From the NCBI GenBank assembly GCA_946478995.1, contig CAMLDK010000004.1:1-26967 (forward strand): 26,967 bases of DNA, given 5' to 3'. Both the position numbers and the translations under genes were made by a program. A model generated the notes under the pieces. The model did not search any database, was not told where the DNA came from, and saw only the letters and a list, made by a program, of their open reading frames with translations. Positions 8,069-16,032 of the stretch are shown one piece after another. Within the stretch, counting starts at the first letter, position 1. Each line of letters begins with the position of its first letter. Source of the stretch: an uncultured Candidatus Saccharibacteria bacterium (lineage in GTDB: Bacteria; Patescibacteria; Saccharimonadia; Saccharimonadales; 2-12-FULL-41-12).

Positions 8069-8945
8069 GCTTGCTGCGAATATGCTCAAGTATCTCCTGT
8101 CCCATATCTTCGCGCCGCAGGGCAAAATCAATTACCGTCTTCATATACTCCAGCTTATTGCCGGTATCATAATATTTACCGTTTTCGATGGTCAGCCCCC
8201 ATACGCGCAAGCCGTCGTCCGCCATCCGATTAAGCGCCGGCTGCATTATGAATTCTTCCCCGTCGCCAAGCTTTTTCAAGTCTTCATGAAGATAGGCGAA
8301 AAGCGCCGGCTCAAACAAATATCCGCTAACCGAAGCCAGGTTGGATTTGACCGCGTCAAAACTGCCGGGCTTTTCCACTACTTTTTCTACTGCTGTCAAA
8401 CCGTCCTTTTCCGTACCGGCTACGAAGTCGTATTTGCTATAGTCATCCTCGTTGTCGGTCCGTATGCAGGTCAGGACGCTGCCACCATGCTTTTCATAAG
8501 CCTTAACTAATTGGCTGAAGCGGCTAGGCGTGGCAGTCACGAAATCATCCGCGAAAGCAAAGATAAAAGGCTCTTCGCCGACTAAATGCTCGGCATTGAT
8601 AAGCGGCGTGGCATTGCCGTAAGGGCCTTTTTGCCGCAAATAGGTAAAATTAGCCAGCTCTGAAATCTTTTTGGTCTGCTCTAAAAGCTCATTCTTACCG
8701 CCTTGGATCAAATTCTCGCGAAGATCGGCGCTCATCTGGTCGAAATGGTCTTCGATTGAGCGCTTGTGATAGCCGGTTACCATAACTATATCTTCTATAC
8801 CGGCCTCGACCAGTTCTTCGACGATATATTGAATGATCGGCTTGTCCACCAAAGGTAGCATTTCCTTCGGCATAGCCTTGGTCTGGGGCAGGAACCTTGT
8901 TCCGAAGCCGGCAGCCGCTATAACCGCTTTCCTAACTTTTGCCAT
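8058..8945 (-). CDS. galU: UTP-glucose-1-phosphate uridylyltransferase
   Basis: Makes UDP-glucose from UTP and glucose 1-phosphate, the sugar donor for envelope polysaccharides and glycolipids. The nucleotidyltransferase fold starts at once with AAGFGTRFLPQTKAMPKEML (nucleotide-binding Gly-rich loop and catalytic Lys), followed by the VDKPIIQYIVEE segment, FAFADDF (metal and UTP-binding Asp) and the VEKP motif. I chose the ATG at 8945 (295 residues), not the upstream in-frame ATG at 8963. The motif begins immediately after it, and a TATAAT at 8952-8957 overlaps the alternative start, so an mRNA from that promoter could not encode the longer form. It follows gatB by 7 bp and may also be read from the gatCAB operon. 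Confidence 0.93.
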   Translation of the reverse strand: MAKVRKAVIAAAGFGTRFLPQTKAMPKEMLPLVDKPIIQYIVEELVEAGIEDIVMVTGYHKRSIEDHFDQMSADLRENLIQGGKNELLEQTKKISELANFTYLRQKGPYGNATPLINAEHLVGEEPFIFAFADDFVTATPSRFSQLVKAYEKHGGSVLTCIRTDNEDDYSKYDFVAGTEKDGLTAVEKVVEKPGSFDAVKSNLASVSGYLFEPALFAYLHEDLKKLGDGEEFIMQPALNRMADDGLRVWGLTIENGKYYDTGNKLEYMKTVIDFALRREDMGQEILEHIRSKLDD

Positions 8946-8951
8946 AGAACG

Positions 8952-8957
8952 ATTATA
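8952..8957 (-). promoter_or_regulatory. -10 box for galU (leaderless, fixes the start)
   Basis: Perfect TATAAT on the minus strand with exactly 6 nt to the ATG at 8945, placing the predicted first base of the mRNA on the A of the start codon. It overlaps the gatB stop codon. No good -35 is present. Confidence 0.55.
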
Positions 8958-10386
8958 CTCCAAGTTGTTCTTTTATTAATTTTTGAGCTAAGCCCGGGTC
9001 GGCTTTGCCGGCCGATTCTTTCATTACCTGGCCTACCAAAAAACCGACGGCTTTCACCTCGCCGTTTCTTATATCTTCGGCTGCTTTTGGGTTAGCGGAG
9101 ATGACGACGCTTACTATCTTTTCGATTTCTCCCTGGTCGCTGACTACTTGGTTCACGGCTATAAATTCTGCTATATCTATCGAGCCATTTTCCAAATACT
9201 GTCTTACACCCTCTTTGGCCTTGGTTGAAATCAAATTGCCCTCATCGTATGCCCGGGCCAGTTCAAGCAGACCGGCGGCCTTTTCTTCTGAAAGAACTGA
9301 AAAGTCAGTGACGAAGCTCGGAATAAAATTTATCAGCCAGTCGAATAATTTCGATATGGCGCCGGAAGATATGTTCTTCTTTTCAATAACCGCGAGTGCG
9401 AAATCAACCGCCTCCGGGCTATTGAAGAGGGTGTCGAAGTCCTCTTTGGACAAATGTCCGGCTTTTTCCAGTTTCTCCCTGATCGTATAGAAGTTCCTTT
9501 CCTCAAAATCCTTTTTGATTTTTTGTATATACTCATCGCTCAGATCTAGCGGCGGTATGTCGGGATCAGGAAAATAACGGTAATCATGGGCTTCTTCCTT
9601 GCCGCGCTGGGAAGTGGTCTTCTGCTTGGCGTCGTCCCACCCGCGTGTTTCCTGGATAACTTTCCCGTCTTTATCAAGCAGTTCGGTTTGTCTTTTTATC
9701 TCATATTCAACTGCTTTTTCAACTGATTTGAAGCTGTTTAGGTTCTTGGTTTCGGTCCGGATGCCTAAGTTTTTTCGGTCCCGGCTAAGGCTTACATTCA
9801 CGTCAAAGCGCATATTGCCGTGGTATAAGTCGACATCGCTGATACCGGCATATTTCATGAGCAAATAAAGCTTCTGGGCATAGGCTTTAGCTTCTGCGGC
9901 ACTATGTATCTCAGGCTCGCTTACGATCTCAAGCAGCGGCGTCCCTGCCCGGTTGAGATCGACAAGGCTATAATCCTTGCCGGCCGGATGGGACGTCTTG
10001 CCGGCATCTTCTTCCAAATGGGCCCGGGTTATACCGATCCGCTTATTCTCACCATCGACTTCTATATCAACGTATCCGCCAGCGATAATCGGGTCGGAAA
10101 ACTGGCTGATCTGATAACCTTTGGGAAGATCAGGATAAAAGTAATGCTTACGGTCAAATTTGCTGAATTTTTGCGGTTCGGTTCCCAACGCGAAAGCTGC
10201 TTTGGCCGCCAGCTCAACCGCCCTGGCGTTCAAGTACGGAAGAGCCCCGGGCATCCCCAGGCAGATATGGCTGATCAGAGTATTCGGCGCGGCGTCACGG
10301 GCGTCATTTCCCACGGCCGCAAAAAGCTTTGTCGAGGTCTTCAGCTGCACATGGCATTCTATGCCGACCGTGGGAAGGTATTTCAT
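8953..10386 (-). CDS. gatB: Asp-tRNA(Asn)/Glu-tRNA(Gln) amidotransferase subunit B
   Basis: Kinase/transamidase subunit of GatCAB, which converts mischarged Glu-tRNA(Gln) or Asp-tRNA(Asn) to the amidated form. Length 477 residues, typical. The GatB signature is clear: VGIECHVQLKTSTKLF at residues 6-21, the FDRKHYFYPDLPKGYQISQ region with conserved metal and ATP residues, and LVDLNRAGTPLLEIVSEP. The helical and YqeY-like tail domains follow (about 295-477), ending AQKLIKEQLGV. The start overlaps the stop of the 141-residue gene by four bases (ATGA). Confidence 0.97.
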   Translation of the reverse strand: MKYLPTVGIECHVQLKTSTKLFAAVGNDARDAAPNTLISHICLGMPGALPYLNARAVELAAKAAFALGTEPQKFSKFDRKHYFYPDLPKGYQISQFSDPIIAGGYVDIEVDGENKRIGITRAHLEEDAGKTSHPAGKDYSLVDLNRAGTPLLEIVSEPEIHSAAEAKAYAQKLYLLMKYAGISDVDLYHGNMRFDVNVSLSRDRKNLGIRTETKNLNSFKSVEKAVEYEIKRQTELLDKDGKVIQETRGWDDAKQKTTSQRGKEEAHDYRYFPDPDIPPLDLSDEYIQKIKKDFEERNFYTIREKLEKAGHLSKEDFDTLFNSPEAVDFALAVIEKKNISSGAISKLFDWLINFIPSFVTDFSVLSEEKAAGLLELARAYDEGNLISTKAKEGVRQYLENGSIDIAEFIAVNQVVSDQGEIEKIVSVVISANPKAAEDIRNGEVKAVGFLVGQVMKESAGKADPGLAQKLIKEQLGV

Positions 10387-10808
10387 AGCGCGCCTAAATC
10401 CTTCAGGCCTTTTTGAAGTCCTATCAGCGCACGCTTCATATCCGCTTTCTTCAGTTTCATATCCGGTTTTTCCGCCGCGGCCCGGCTGAGCTTATGCCCG
10501 AACCACACTTCGTCCTTATCGGTAAAGACCTTCTCTGCTTTGACAAGCTTCTCGCCTACGGTCTTTCCGGTATATTTTTTCTTCTTCAGCGCGTTATCAA
10601 GCAGTTTATCGGCTTCAATCAAGGCTTCCCTCCACTGGGTTTGTCTTGGCAGCTTAGCTTTGATCTTACCCCACTTTTTCCTGAACTTTCGCGGACGTAA
10701 TTTGCGCGAGTATAAAAACACCAGAAGGATTATAAAAATTAGAACCACAAAGGCGATTACGGTTATGGAAACGATCAATTCGGGCGTGAATTTTATATTG
10801 AAGTTCAT
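10383..10808 (-). CDS. Unrecognised single-pass membrane protein between gatA and gatB
   Basis: 141 residues, no family recognised. One strong membrane segment at about 12-34, then a very basic stretch (RKLRPRKFRKKWGKIKAK), which places the C-terminal part in the cytoplasm. The soluble part (about 50-141) is helical, rich in Lys and charged residues. It shares four-base overlaps with both gatA (upstream) and gatB (downstream), so it is translated as part of the amidotransferase operon. A role in tRNA amidation or in anchoring the complex to the membrane would be a guess from position only. Confidence 0.75.
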   Translation of the reverse strand: MNFNIKFTPELIVSITVIAFVVLIFIILLVFLYSRKLRPRKFRKKWGKIKAKLPRQTQWREALIEADKLLDNALKKKKYTGKTVGEKLVKAEKVFTDKDEVWFGHKLSRAAAEKPDMKLKKADMKRALIGLQKGLKDLGAL

Positions 10809-12235
10809 TTTGCCAGCTCCTCTATTTCCTTAGAAATACTAAAGAGATCCCTGTCCCTGCCCTGCGGCGCCATAATCTGGAATCCGGCCGGCAGGCCTTC
10901 AGCCATCCCGGATGGGACGCTGATAGCCGGTATTCCGGCTAAATTAGCGGTTACAGTCAACAGATCCGATAGATACATTTGTATAGGGTCATCCGATTTT
11001 TCGCCGATCTTAAAAGCTACGCTGGGCGTGGTAGGACCGACAAGATAATCCACATCTTTGAATGCTTCATTGACTTCTTGAATGATTTTCGTCCGCACTA
11101 TCTGGGCCTTCTTATAGTACGCGTCGTAATATCCGCTGGACAGCACATATGTGCCTATCATGATCCGTCTTTTCGCCTCGTCTCCGAAACCGCTGTTCCG
11201 GCTTTTGGTATAGCTTTCGTCCAAATCCTCGGCCGATTTGGCGAAGTGACCGTATCTTTGCCCGTCGTACCGGCTTAAGTTGCTGCTGAGTTCCGCCGGA
11301 CAGAGAATATAGTAGACCGGCAAAGACAAGCTGGATGAAGGCAGGTCTATACTTATGATTTCCGCGCCGGCATGCCTGATCTTTTCGATCATCTCATCGG
11401 TTTCGGCGATGATATCATGATTTACGTTATCGTCCATATACTGTTTAATCACACCGACTTTAGCGCCTTTTAGCTTGCTGTCCAGTTCGTTATAAGGCCG
11501 TTTATCCCGATCTATCAAGGTCATATCGAGCTCGTCTTTGCCGGCCATTACATCAAATACCAGCGCCGCGTCTCCAACACTCTTCGTCAGGGGGCCTATC
11601 ACATCCAGCGATGATCCCATGGCAATGACTCCGCTCCGGCTGATCAGACCATATGTAGGCTTGTAGCCTACGATCCCGCAAAAGCTGGCGGGCTGGCGAA
11701 TAGAACCGCCGGTATCACTGCCTAGGGCAAATGGCGCCATATCAAGCGCGACAGCCGCCGCCGACCCGCCGGAACTGCCTCCGGGAACCCTGGTTTTATC
11801 AAGAGGATTGAGGGTGGTAAAGAAATCGCTGTTCTCGGTACTGGAACCATGGGCGAAGGCATCCAGGTTAGCTTTGGCTACGCATATAGCGCCTTCGGCC
11901 TCCAGCTTGTTTATGGCCGTCGCCTGATACGGTGCCCTGAAGCCCTTTAAGATATTGCTGGCTGCCGTAGTATCCGCCCCAAAAACCAGAAAATTATCTT
12001 TGGCTATAAAGGGCACGCCGGCCAGCCTGCCGGCATTTTCATTAGACTTGATCTTATCGTCTATTTCCTTCGCCCTTTTTAAGGCGGACTCTTCCAGTGT
12101 GGCGATAATCGCCTTGTATTCTTGTTTTGCCTTTATGGTCCCAAGCGACTTCTCCACCAGCTCTCGGGCGCTGACTTCGCCGGAATTTACTTCTTCGGCA
12201 ATTTCAGCAATAGGTTTCCATGCGCGTCCGGACAT
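10805..12235 (-). CDS. gatA: Asp-tRNA(Asn)/Glu-tRNA(Gln) amidotransferase subunit A
   Basis: Glutaminase subunit of GatCAB, amidase-signature family, 476 residues. It releases ammonia from glutamine for transfer to the tRNA-bound Glu or Asp. The Ser-cisSer-Lys triad is visible as Lys79 (FIAKDN), Ser154 (PGGSSGGS) and Ser178 (SDTGGSIRQPA), at the same numbering as described for S. aureus GatA. The start lies one base after the gatC stop, and the gene ends overlapping the 141-residue gene. Confidence 0.97.
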   Translation of the reverse strand: MSGRAWKPIAEIAEEVNSGEVSARELVEKSLGTIKAKQEYKAIIATLEESALKRAKEIDDKIKSNENAGRLAGVPFIAKDNFLVFGADTTAASNILKGFRAPYQATAINKLEAEGAICVAKANLDAFAHGSSTENSDFFTTLNPLDKTRVPGGSSGGSAAAVALDMAPFALGSDTGGSIRQPASFCGIVGYKPTYGLISRSGVIAMGSSLDVIGPLTKSVGDAALVFDVMAGKDELDMTLIDRDKRPYNELDSKLKGAKVGVIKQYMDDNVNHDIIAETDEMIEKIRHAGAEIISIDLPSSSLSLPVYYILCPAELSSNLSRYDGQRYGHFAKSAEDLDESYTKSRNSGFGDEAKRRIMIGTYVLSSGYYDAYYKKAQIVRTKIIQEVNEAFKDVDYLVGPTTPSVAFKIGEKSDDPIQMYLSDLLTVTANLAGIPAISVPSGMAEGLPAGFQIMAPQGRDRDLFSISKEIEELAK

Positions 12236-12236
12236 C

Positions 12237-12530
12237 TTAACCTAAAACCCGCTTTACTTTTATATAATTTTTTTCTTTCGATGGAGTGTTTTTGAGTAAT
12301 TCCTCTGAAGTCTCGCCATAATTAATGACCTTGTCTTCACGCATGACGTTTTTCAGCCCGGTTACCTGCGCCGTAGGCTCAAGACCCTCGCTGTCCACCG
12401 AATCTATCTGCTCGACATATTTGACTATGGCATCAAGTTCGTGAGCGAACTTGCTTATTTCATCTTCACTTAGCTTAAGCTTGGAAAGCCGAGCCAATTT
12501 TAATACGTCGTCCCGAGTAATTTTCGTCAT
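12237..12530 (-). CDS. gatC: Asp-tRNA(Asn)/Glu-tRNA(Gln) amidotransferase subunit C
   Basis: Small clamp subunit that wraps GatA against GatB; 97 residues, usual length. The N-terminal helix motif VLKLARLSKLKLSEDE (about 9-24) and the LDAIVKYVEQIDSVD segment are typical, as is the middle part with EGLEPTAQ. First gene of the gatC-gatA-unknown-gatB(-galU) operon, read from a promoter at 12540-12569. Confidence 0.93.
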   Translation of the reverse strand: MTKITRDDVLKLARLSKLKLSEDEISKFAHELDAIVKYVEQIDSVDSEGLEPTAQVTGLKNVMREDKVINYGETSEELLKNTPSKEKNYIKVKRVLG

Positions 12531-12539
12531 TATTTAATA

Positions 12540-12569
12540 ATTATATCTTAGGAGCAAACGCATTGACAA
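12540..12569 (-). promoter_or_regulatory. Promoter of the gatCAB operon
   Basis: Minus strand: TTGTCA (12564-12569, five of six), 18-bp spacer, perfect TATAAT (12540-12545). The start codon follows after 9 nt, so the leader is only about 2-4 nt. The -35 overlaps that of the divergent promoter at 12563-12591. Confidence 0.7.
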
Positions 12570-12591
12570 ACTTCACGCCAAAGTTTATATT
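12563..12591 (+). promoter_or_regulatory. Strong sigma70-type promoter, divergent from gatC
   Basis: Plus strand: perfect TTGACA (12563-12568), optimal 17-bp spacer, TATATT (12586-12591). This is the best consensus promoter I find in the window. The predicted start point is near 12598. Confidence 0.75.
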
Positions 12592-12597
12592 TCAGCT

Positions 12598-12728
12598 TGA
12601 AGAGAGGCAAAAAATAAAAAGCAAATCATGCCCACAACCACACCAGCTTTGCCCGGCGGAGCGCCCGCTAACCAAGAAGCAGGTTTTGAAACTGCCGCGA
12701 GAAACCCTCGGAACTCCGAGGGTTTTTT
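12598..12728 (+). ncRNA. Candidate small RNA or attenuated leader (about 130 nt)
   Basis: The interval between the predicted start point of the strong promoter and the T-run of a perfect intrinsic terminator. Predicted stems before the terminator are GGCG-GAG-CGCC (about 12656-12666) and GCAG(G)TTT-TG-AAACTGC (about 12679-12695). It overlaps the first 34 codons of the hydrolase reading frame, so it could be an independent small RNA, an attenuator for that gene, or a coincidence of codons. No match to SRP RNA, tmRNA, 6S or RNase P features is recognised. Confidence 0.35.
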
Positions 12729-13629
12729 GTTGCCCGATCTTTCGAACCCGACGGAGCTTGCTCCTGGCGAGATACCCTTCCAAACTTTTGAAGGCAAGGC
12801 ATCTATCGCCCGGGCGGGAGTCGGATGGCGATACAGGGTCCCGGAGGAAACTTCCCGAAACGGCTCGGTAATTATCGCGCATGGACTGGGGGCGAAGCAA
12901 GGCGCTTATTCAGGTCTGGCTGATTTCTTGGCAAGCCATGGTATTGCTACGGCCGATTATAAAGCCGCCCATTCCCAAGGCTGGCTGGCCGGGCTTCACC
13001 CAAAACATCTTTTCGACGCCAGCCGGCTGCTGTATCAAGCACCATGGGGAGTCATCCGTGATATCCAGAAAAGGGACGATATCGAAGCCCCCAAGGATAC
13101 GTTCAGCATAGCCGGCCATTCGCTTGGCGGACGCACGGCTGTCAAAAACGCGCATCAGCACCCGGATACAATTGACAACGTAATAACCGTGGACAGCATA
13201 GGTCTCGAAGATCACAGCCTGCCGGGACTTGCAATGAGATTGCCCGGGTTTTTTAGCGGAGACTTCAGGTCGGCGCTTGAAAGCGATTCTCTCAGCCTGG
13301 AAGAAAAAGCCAAGCTCATAGCCAACGGGCTGTTTTACTTCGGAGAAAACCCGCTGCGCAGCGGCGGAGAAATTTGGGCGCTGTCGGGGGCCAGAATAGG
13401 TGATGATATCGCGGTTCTACAGGAATTCGACATAGGTACGGCGGTGGTTGCGTCCCCGGAGGACAGCCTTGTCCATACTGACGAAAGAGAGGCATCCAAG
13501 CCCGATCTCTTCATCCGTCTGCCTGCTCTGCCGGATAAGGTCTTAAACCATATGGGACCAATCATCTATCCCCAGATTTATGGCAGGGTCATAATTAATA
13601 CGCTCACTCATCTCGATTCCAAACGCTAG
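12628..13629 (+). CDS. Alpha/beta-hydrolase fold protein
   Basis: Probable serine hydrolase of unknown substrate, 333 residues as annotated from ATG at 12628. The oxyanion-hole motif HGLGAKQGAYSG lies around residues 84-95, and the nucleophile elbow GHSLGG has Ser165. Likely triad partners are Asp279 (SPEDSLVH) and His308 (LNHMGP). A lid-like insert (about 195-245) follows the elbow. No signal peptide is seen, so it is probably cytoplasmic. The first 34 codons are low-complexity (Pro/Ala/Thr-rich) and contain an intrinsic terminator, and the only purine-rich ribosome-binding candidate (GAGAGG, ending 12607) is 20 nt from the ATG. The true start is therefore uncertain; no later ATG exists before the hydrolase fold, only TTG codons at 12727-12732. 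Confidence 0.8.
   Translation: MPTTTPALPGGAPANQEAGFETAARNPRNSEGFLLPDLSNPTELAPGEIPFQTFEGKASIARAGVGWRYRVPEETSRNGSVIIAHGLGAKQGAYSGLADFLASHGIATADYKAAHSQGWLAGLHPKHLFDASRLLYQAPWGVIRDIQKRDDIEAPKDTFSIAGHSLGGRTAVKNAHQHPDTIDNVITVDSIGLEDHSLPGLAMRLPGFFSGDFRSALESDSLSLEEKAKLIANGLFYFGENPLRSGGEIWALSGARIGDDIAVLQEFDIGTAVVASPEDSLVHTDEREASKPDLFIRLPALPDKVLNHMGPIIYPQIYGRVIINTLTHLDSKR
12702..12728 (+). terminator. Intrinsic terminator inside the 5' end of the hydrolase reading frame
   Basis: AAACCCTCGG and CCGAGGGTTT form a perfect 10-bp stem around the AACT tetraloop; the T-run extends to 12728 (six Ts). It is a textbook rho-independent terminator on the plus strand, yet lies at codons 25-34 of an open reading frame and about 105-130 nt after a strong promoter. 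Confidence 0.7.
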
Positions 13630-13702
13630 TTTTTCCATAGTATAACTTCGCCAGTCGGAATAGTTGTAAAATAGCTCACAGTTTTAATAATTCTACGATT
13701 GG

Positions 13703-13708
13703 TATACT
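13703..13708 (+). promoter_or_regulatory. Extended -10 box for the 96-residue gene (leaderless)
   Basis: TATACT preceded by TGG (TGn extended -10, from 13700), with 6 nt to the ATG at 13715. The predicted start point falls on the start codon. Confidence 0.5.
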
Positions 13709-13714
13709 GAGCGG

Positions 13715-14005
13715 ATGCTTATATCGCCTAGCTTTGAGCGTGCAGATGGAAGATTCGGCAGAAGCTTCTATTCGCATGAGCACGGATATGGTACGGTTGA
13801 AAGCTGGAGAAACCCTGTCCGGCTAGCGATCGTTGTCTTGCATATGCAAGACGAAGCCGACATAGGTATGGTGGCGGTACTTGATCATGAGCCGGAAGCA
13901 TTGCTAGCTGATGATAAAGCTGAGTCTGCCGTAGAAAATGCTCTTTCAGTATCTTTAGAAACATTTGGCATGTCTATTCAGGAAGCCAAAGAAAGCGGCC
14001 AATAA
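13715..14005 (+). CDS. Unrecognised small soluble protein
   Basis: 96 residues, no family recognised. The N-terminal half is mixed polar/aromatic (SFERADGRFGRSFYSHEHGYG); the central part is hydrophobic (RLAIVVLHM) and could be a beta-strand; the C-terminal half is acidic and helical. No signal peptide or membrane segment. Support for it being real is the extended -10 box placed exactly for a leaderless start and a clean single frame filling the gap between the hydrolase and uvrB; there is no homology evidence. Confidence 0.55.
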   Translation: MLISPSFERADGRFGRSFYSHEHGYGTVESWRNPVRLAIVVLHMQDEADIGMVAVLDHEPEALLADDKAESAVENALSVSLETFGMSIQEAKESGQ

Positions 14006-14042
14006 CCCCCGGCAGAGAACTTTCGTCAAAACCCAATCTTTT

Positions 14043-16004
14043 CTAGAGCTTTGACTCGATCTCTTTGACCATATCGCGAAGCTCGGCAGCTTTTTCGAAT
14101 TGCAGGTTGGCGGCGGCCAAATCCATCTGCCGGGTTAGGTCGCGAATAAGATGCTTGTACTCGTCCTTTGGAATTTTTTTGATATCCAGCTTGGATTTTT
14201 CGCTGTCCGGCAGGTCCTTGCGCATGCCTTTGTCTATATTCTTGGCAATGCCCTTAGGCGTTATCTTGTGCTTGTTGTTGTATTCTTCCTGGATTTTTCG
14301 CCGCCGGTCGGTTTCGCTGATAGCCCGTTTCATGCTGCCGGTCACTTGGTCGGCGTACATGATCACCCGGCCGTCAATATGTCGGGCGGCCCGTCCGATG
14401 GTCTGAACCAGCGCCTGCTCGCTGCGCAAAAACCCTTCTTTGTCTGCGTCTAGAATTGCCACTAGACTGACTTCCGGCAGGTCCAAGCCCTCTCTTAGAA
14501 GATTGATACCGATCAGCACATCGTATATACCCATCCGCAGGTCACGCAGAATATCCGATCTTTCCAAGGTGTCTATCTCGCTGTGAAGATACGTGACCTT
14601 GATACCCAGTTCTTTCAGGTGCTCTGCTAGATCTTCAGACATGCGCTTTGTAAGAGTAGTCACTAAAACCCTGTGGTGCTTATCAATTGTGCTTCTGATT
14701 TCCGCGATTAGATCGTCCACCTGGTGCTTGACCGGACGCACATCTATACTAGGGTCAATCAAGCCCGTAGGTCTGATTAACTGCTGGGCGGGCTTCGGGC
14801 TGCGGGAAAGCTCGTATTCCGCCGGCGTAGCGCTGACATACACCACCTGGTTGACATGCCGCTCAAACTCAGTGAAGGTTAGCGGCCGGTTATCCAGGGC
14901 GCTAGGCAGCCTGAAACCATGTTCTACGAGAACTTCTTTTCTTGCCCTATCGCCGTTATACATGCCGCGGACCTGCGGAATCGTCATGTGGGATTCATCT
15001 ATGAACATCAGGTAGTCGTCCGGAAAATAGTCCAGTAAAGTCGCCGGCTGTTCCCCGGCTTCGCGGTTGGTTAGATAACGGCTGTAATTTTCGATCCCTT
15101 TTACAAAGCCGGTTTCTTCCAGCATCTCCAGGTCGAACTTCGTCCTCTGCTCCAATCTTTGCGCTTCCAGAAGCTGGCCGTTTTTCTTGAAATAAGCCAG
15201 GCGCTCGTCTAGCTCTGACTGGATCTTCCCAAGAGCGCCCTTCAATTTTTCCTGAGGAGTAACGAAATGGCTGCCGGGATAAATCCTGAGATCTTTAAGG
15301 CTTTTTAAAACTTCACCGGTAAGCGGATCTATCTTCGTTATCCGTTCGACTTCATCTCCAAAGAATTCGGCCCGGTAGGCAAATTCGTCGCCGGCGGGAA
15401 AAACATCCACCACGTCTCCACGGGCCCGGAAGGTGCTTCTATGGAAATCAATGTCGTTCCTTTGGTATTGGATGTCTGTCAGGTGGCGTAAGAATTTATC
15501 ACGGATTTTTCTTTCCCCGACTTTGATCTGGACCGCCAGGTCGGCGTAATCTTCAACCGAACCGATGCCGTAGATACAGCTCACGCTCGCTACGATCAAC
15601 ACGTCTTCACGGCTGAGGAGCGACGAGGTAGCAGCATGGCGCAAGCGGTCTATTTCTTCGTTGATCTGGGAGTCTTTTTCAATATATGTGTCCGAACGCG
15701 GGATATAAGCTTCCGGCTGGTAATAATCAAAATAACTGACAAAATAATGCACGGCATTGTCCGGAAAAAACTGTTTGAATTCAGAAAAAAGCTGGGCAGC
15801 CAGAGTTTTATTATGGCAAAGCACCAAAGTAGGCCTTTGTACTTTTTCGACTATATTTGCCATGGTGAACGTCTTGCCTGAACCCGTGACCCCCAGTAAA
15901 ACCTGGTTTTTTTCATGGGCATTTAAACCTTTTTCCAAAGCATCGATAGCCGACGGCTGGTCGCCGGTCGGCTTAAAATTTGATCTTAATTTGAATTTCC
16001 CCAT
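14043..16004 (-). CDS. uvrB: Excinuclease ABC subunit B
   Basis: DNA damage verification helicase of nucleotide excision repair; receives DNA from UvrA and positions UvrC. Length 653 residues, usual. Walker A GVTGSGKT at 38-45, the Tyr-rich beta-hairpin ([20 protein letters not shown], about 91-110) that clamps DNA, DESH helicase box ([11 protein letters not shown]), motif V ([12 protein letters not shown]), motif VI ([12 protein letters not shown]) and a C-terminal UVR motif ([17 protein letters not shown]) that contacts UvrC are all visible. An extended -10 box lies 6 nt before the ATG, so it appears to be transcribed alone as a leaderless mRNA. Confidence 0.98.
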   Translation of the reverse strand: MGKFKLRSNFKPTGDQPSAIDALEKGLNAHEKNQVLLGVTGSGKTFTMANIVEKVQRPTLVLCHNKTLAAQLFSEFKQFFPDNAVHYFVSYFDYYQPEAYIPRSDTYIEKDSQINEEIDRLRHAATSSLLSREDVLIVASVSCIYGIGSVEDYADLAVQIKVGERKIRDKFLRHLTDIQYQRNDIDFHRSTFRARGDVVDVFPAGDEFAYRAEFFGDEVERITKIDPLTGEVLKSLKDLRIYPGSHFVTPQEKLKGALGKIQSELDERLAYFKKNGQLLEAQRLEQRTKFDLEMLEETGFVKGIENYSRYLTNREAGEQPATLLDYFPDDYLMFIDESHMTIPQVRGMYNGDRARKEVLVEHGFRLPSALDNRPLTFTEFERHVNQVVYVSATPAEYELSRSPKPAQQLIRPTGLIDPSIDVRPVKHQVDDLIAEIRSTIDKHHRVLVTTLTKRMSEDLAEHLKELGIKVTYLHSEIDTLERSDILRDLRMGIYDVLIGINLLREGLDLPEVSLVAILDADKEGFLRSEQALVQTIGRAARHIDGRVIMYADQVTGSMKRAISETDRRRKIQEEYNNKHKITPKGIAKNIDKGMRKDLPDSEKSKLDIKKIPKDEYKHLIRDLTRQMDLAAANLQFEKAAELRDMVKEIESKL

Positions 16005-16010
16005 CTATTA

Positions 16011-16019
16011 ATCTTAGCA
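16011..16019 (-). promoter_or_regulatory. Extended -10 box for uvrB (leaderless)
   Basis: Minus strand TGC-TAAGAT, with 6 nt to the uvrB ATG at 16004; the predicted mRNA starts on the start codon. The hexamer matches the consensus at four of six positions; the TG extension raises its credibility. Confidence 0.45.
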
Positions 16020-16032
16020 GGAACTCTAGAAC

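Noticed and set aside
8946..8963. Longer GalU starting at ATG 8963
   Set aside because: It overlaps the galU -10 box and the gatB end, and the extra residues are outside the conserved fold.
12592..12900. Minus-strand open frames across the hydrolase 5' region
   Set aside because: They are antisense to an apparently real gene and contain no recognisable domain; no promoter or ribosome-binding site supports them.
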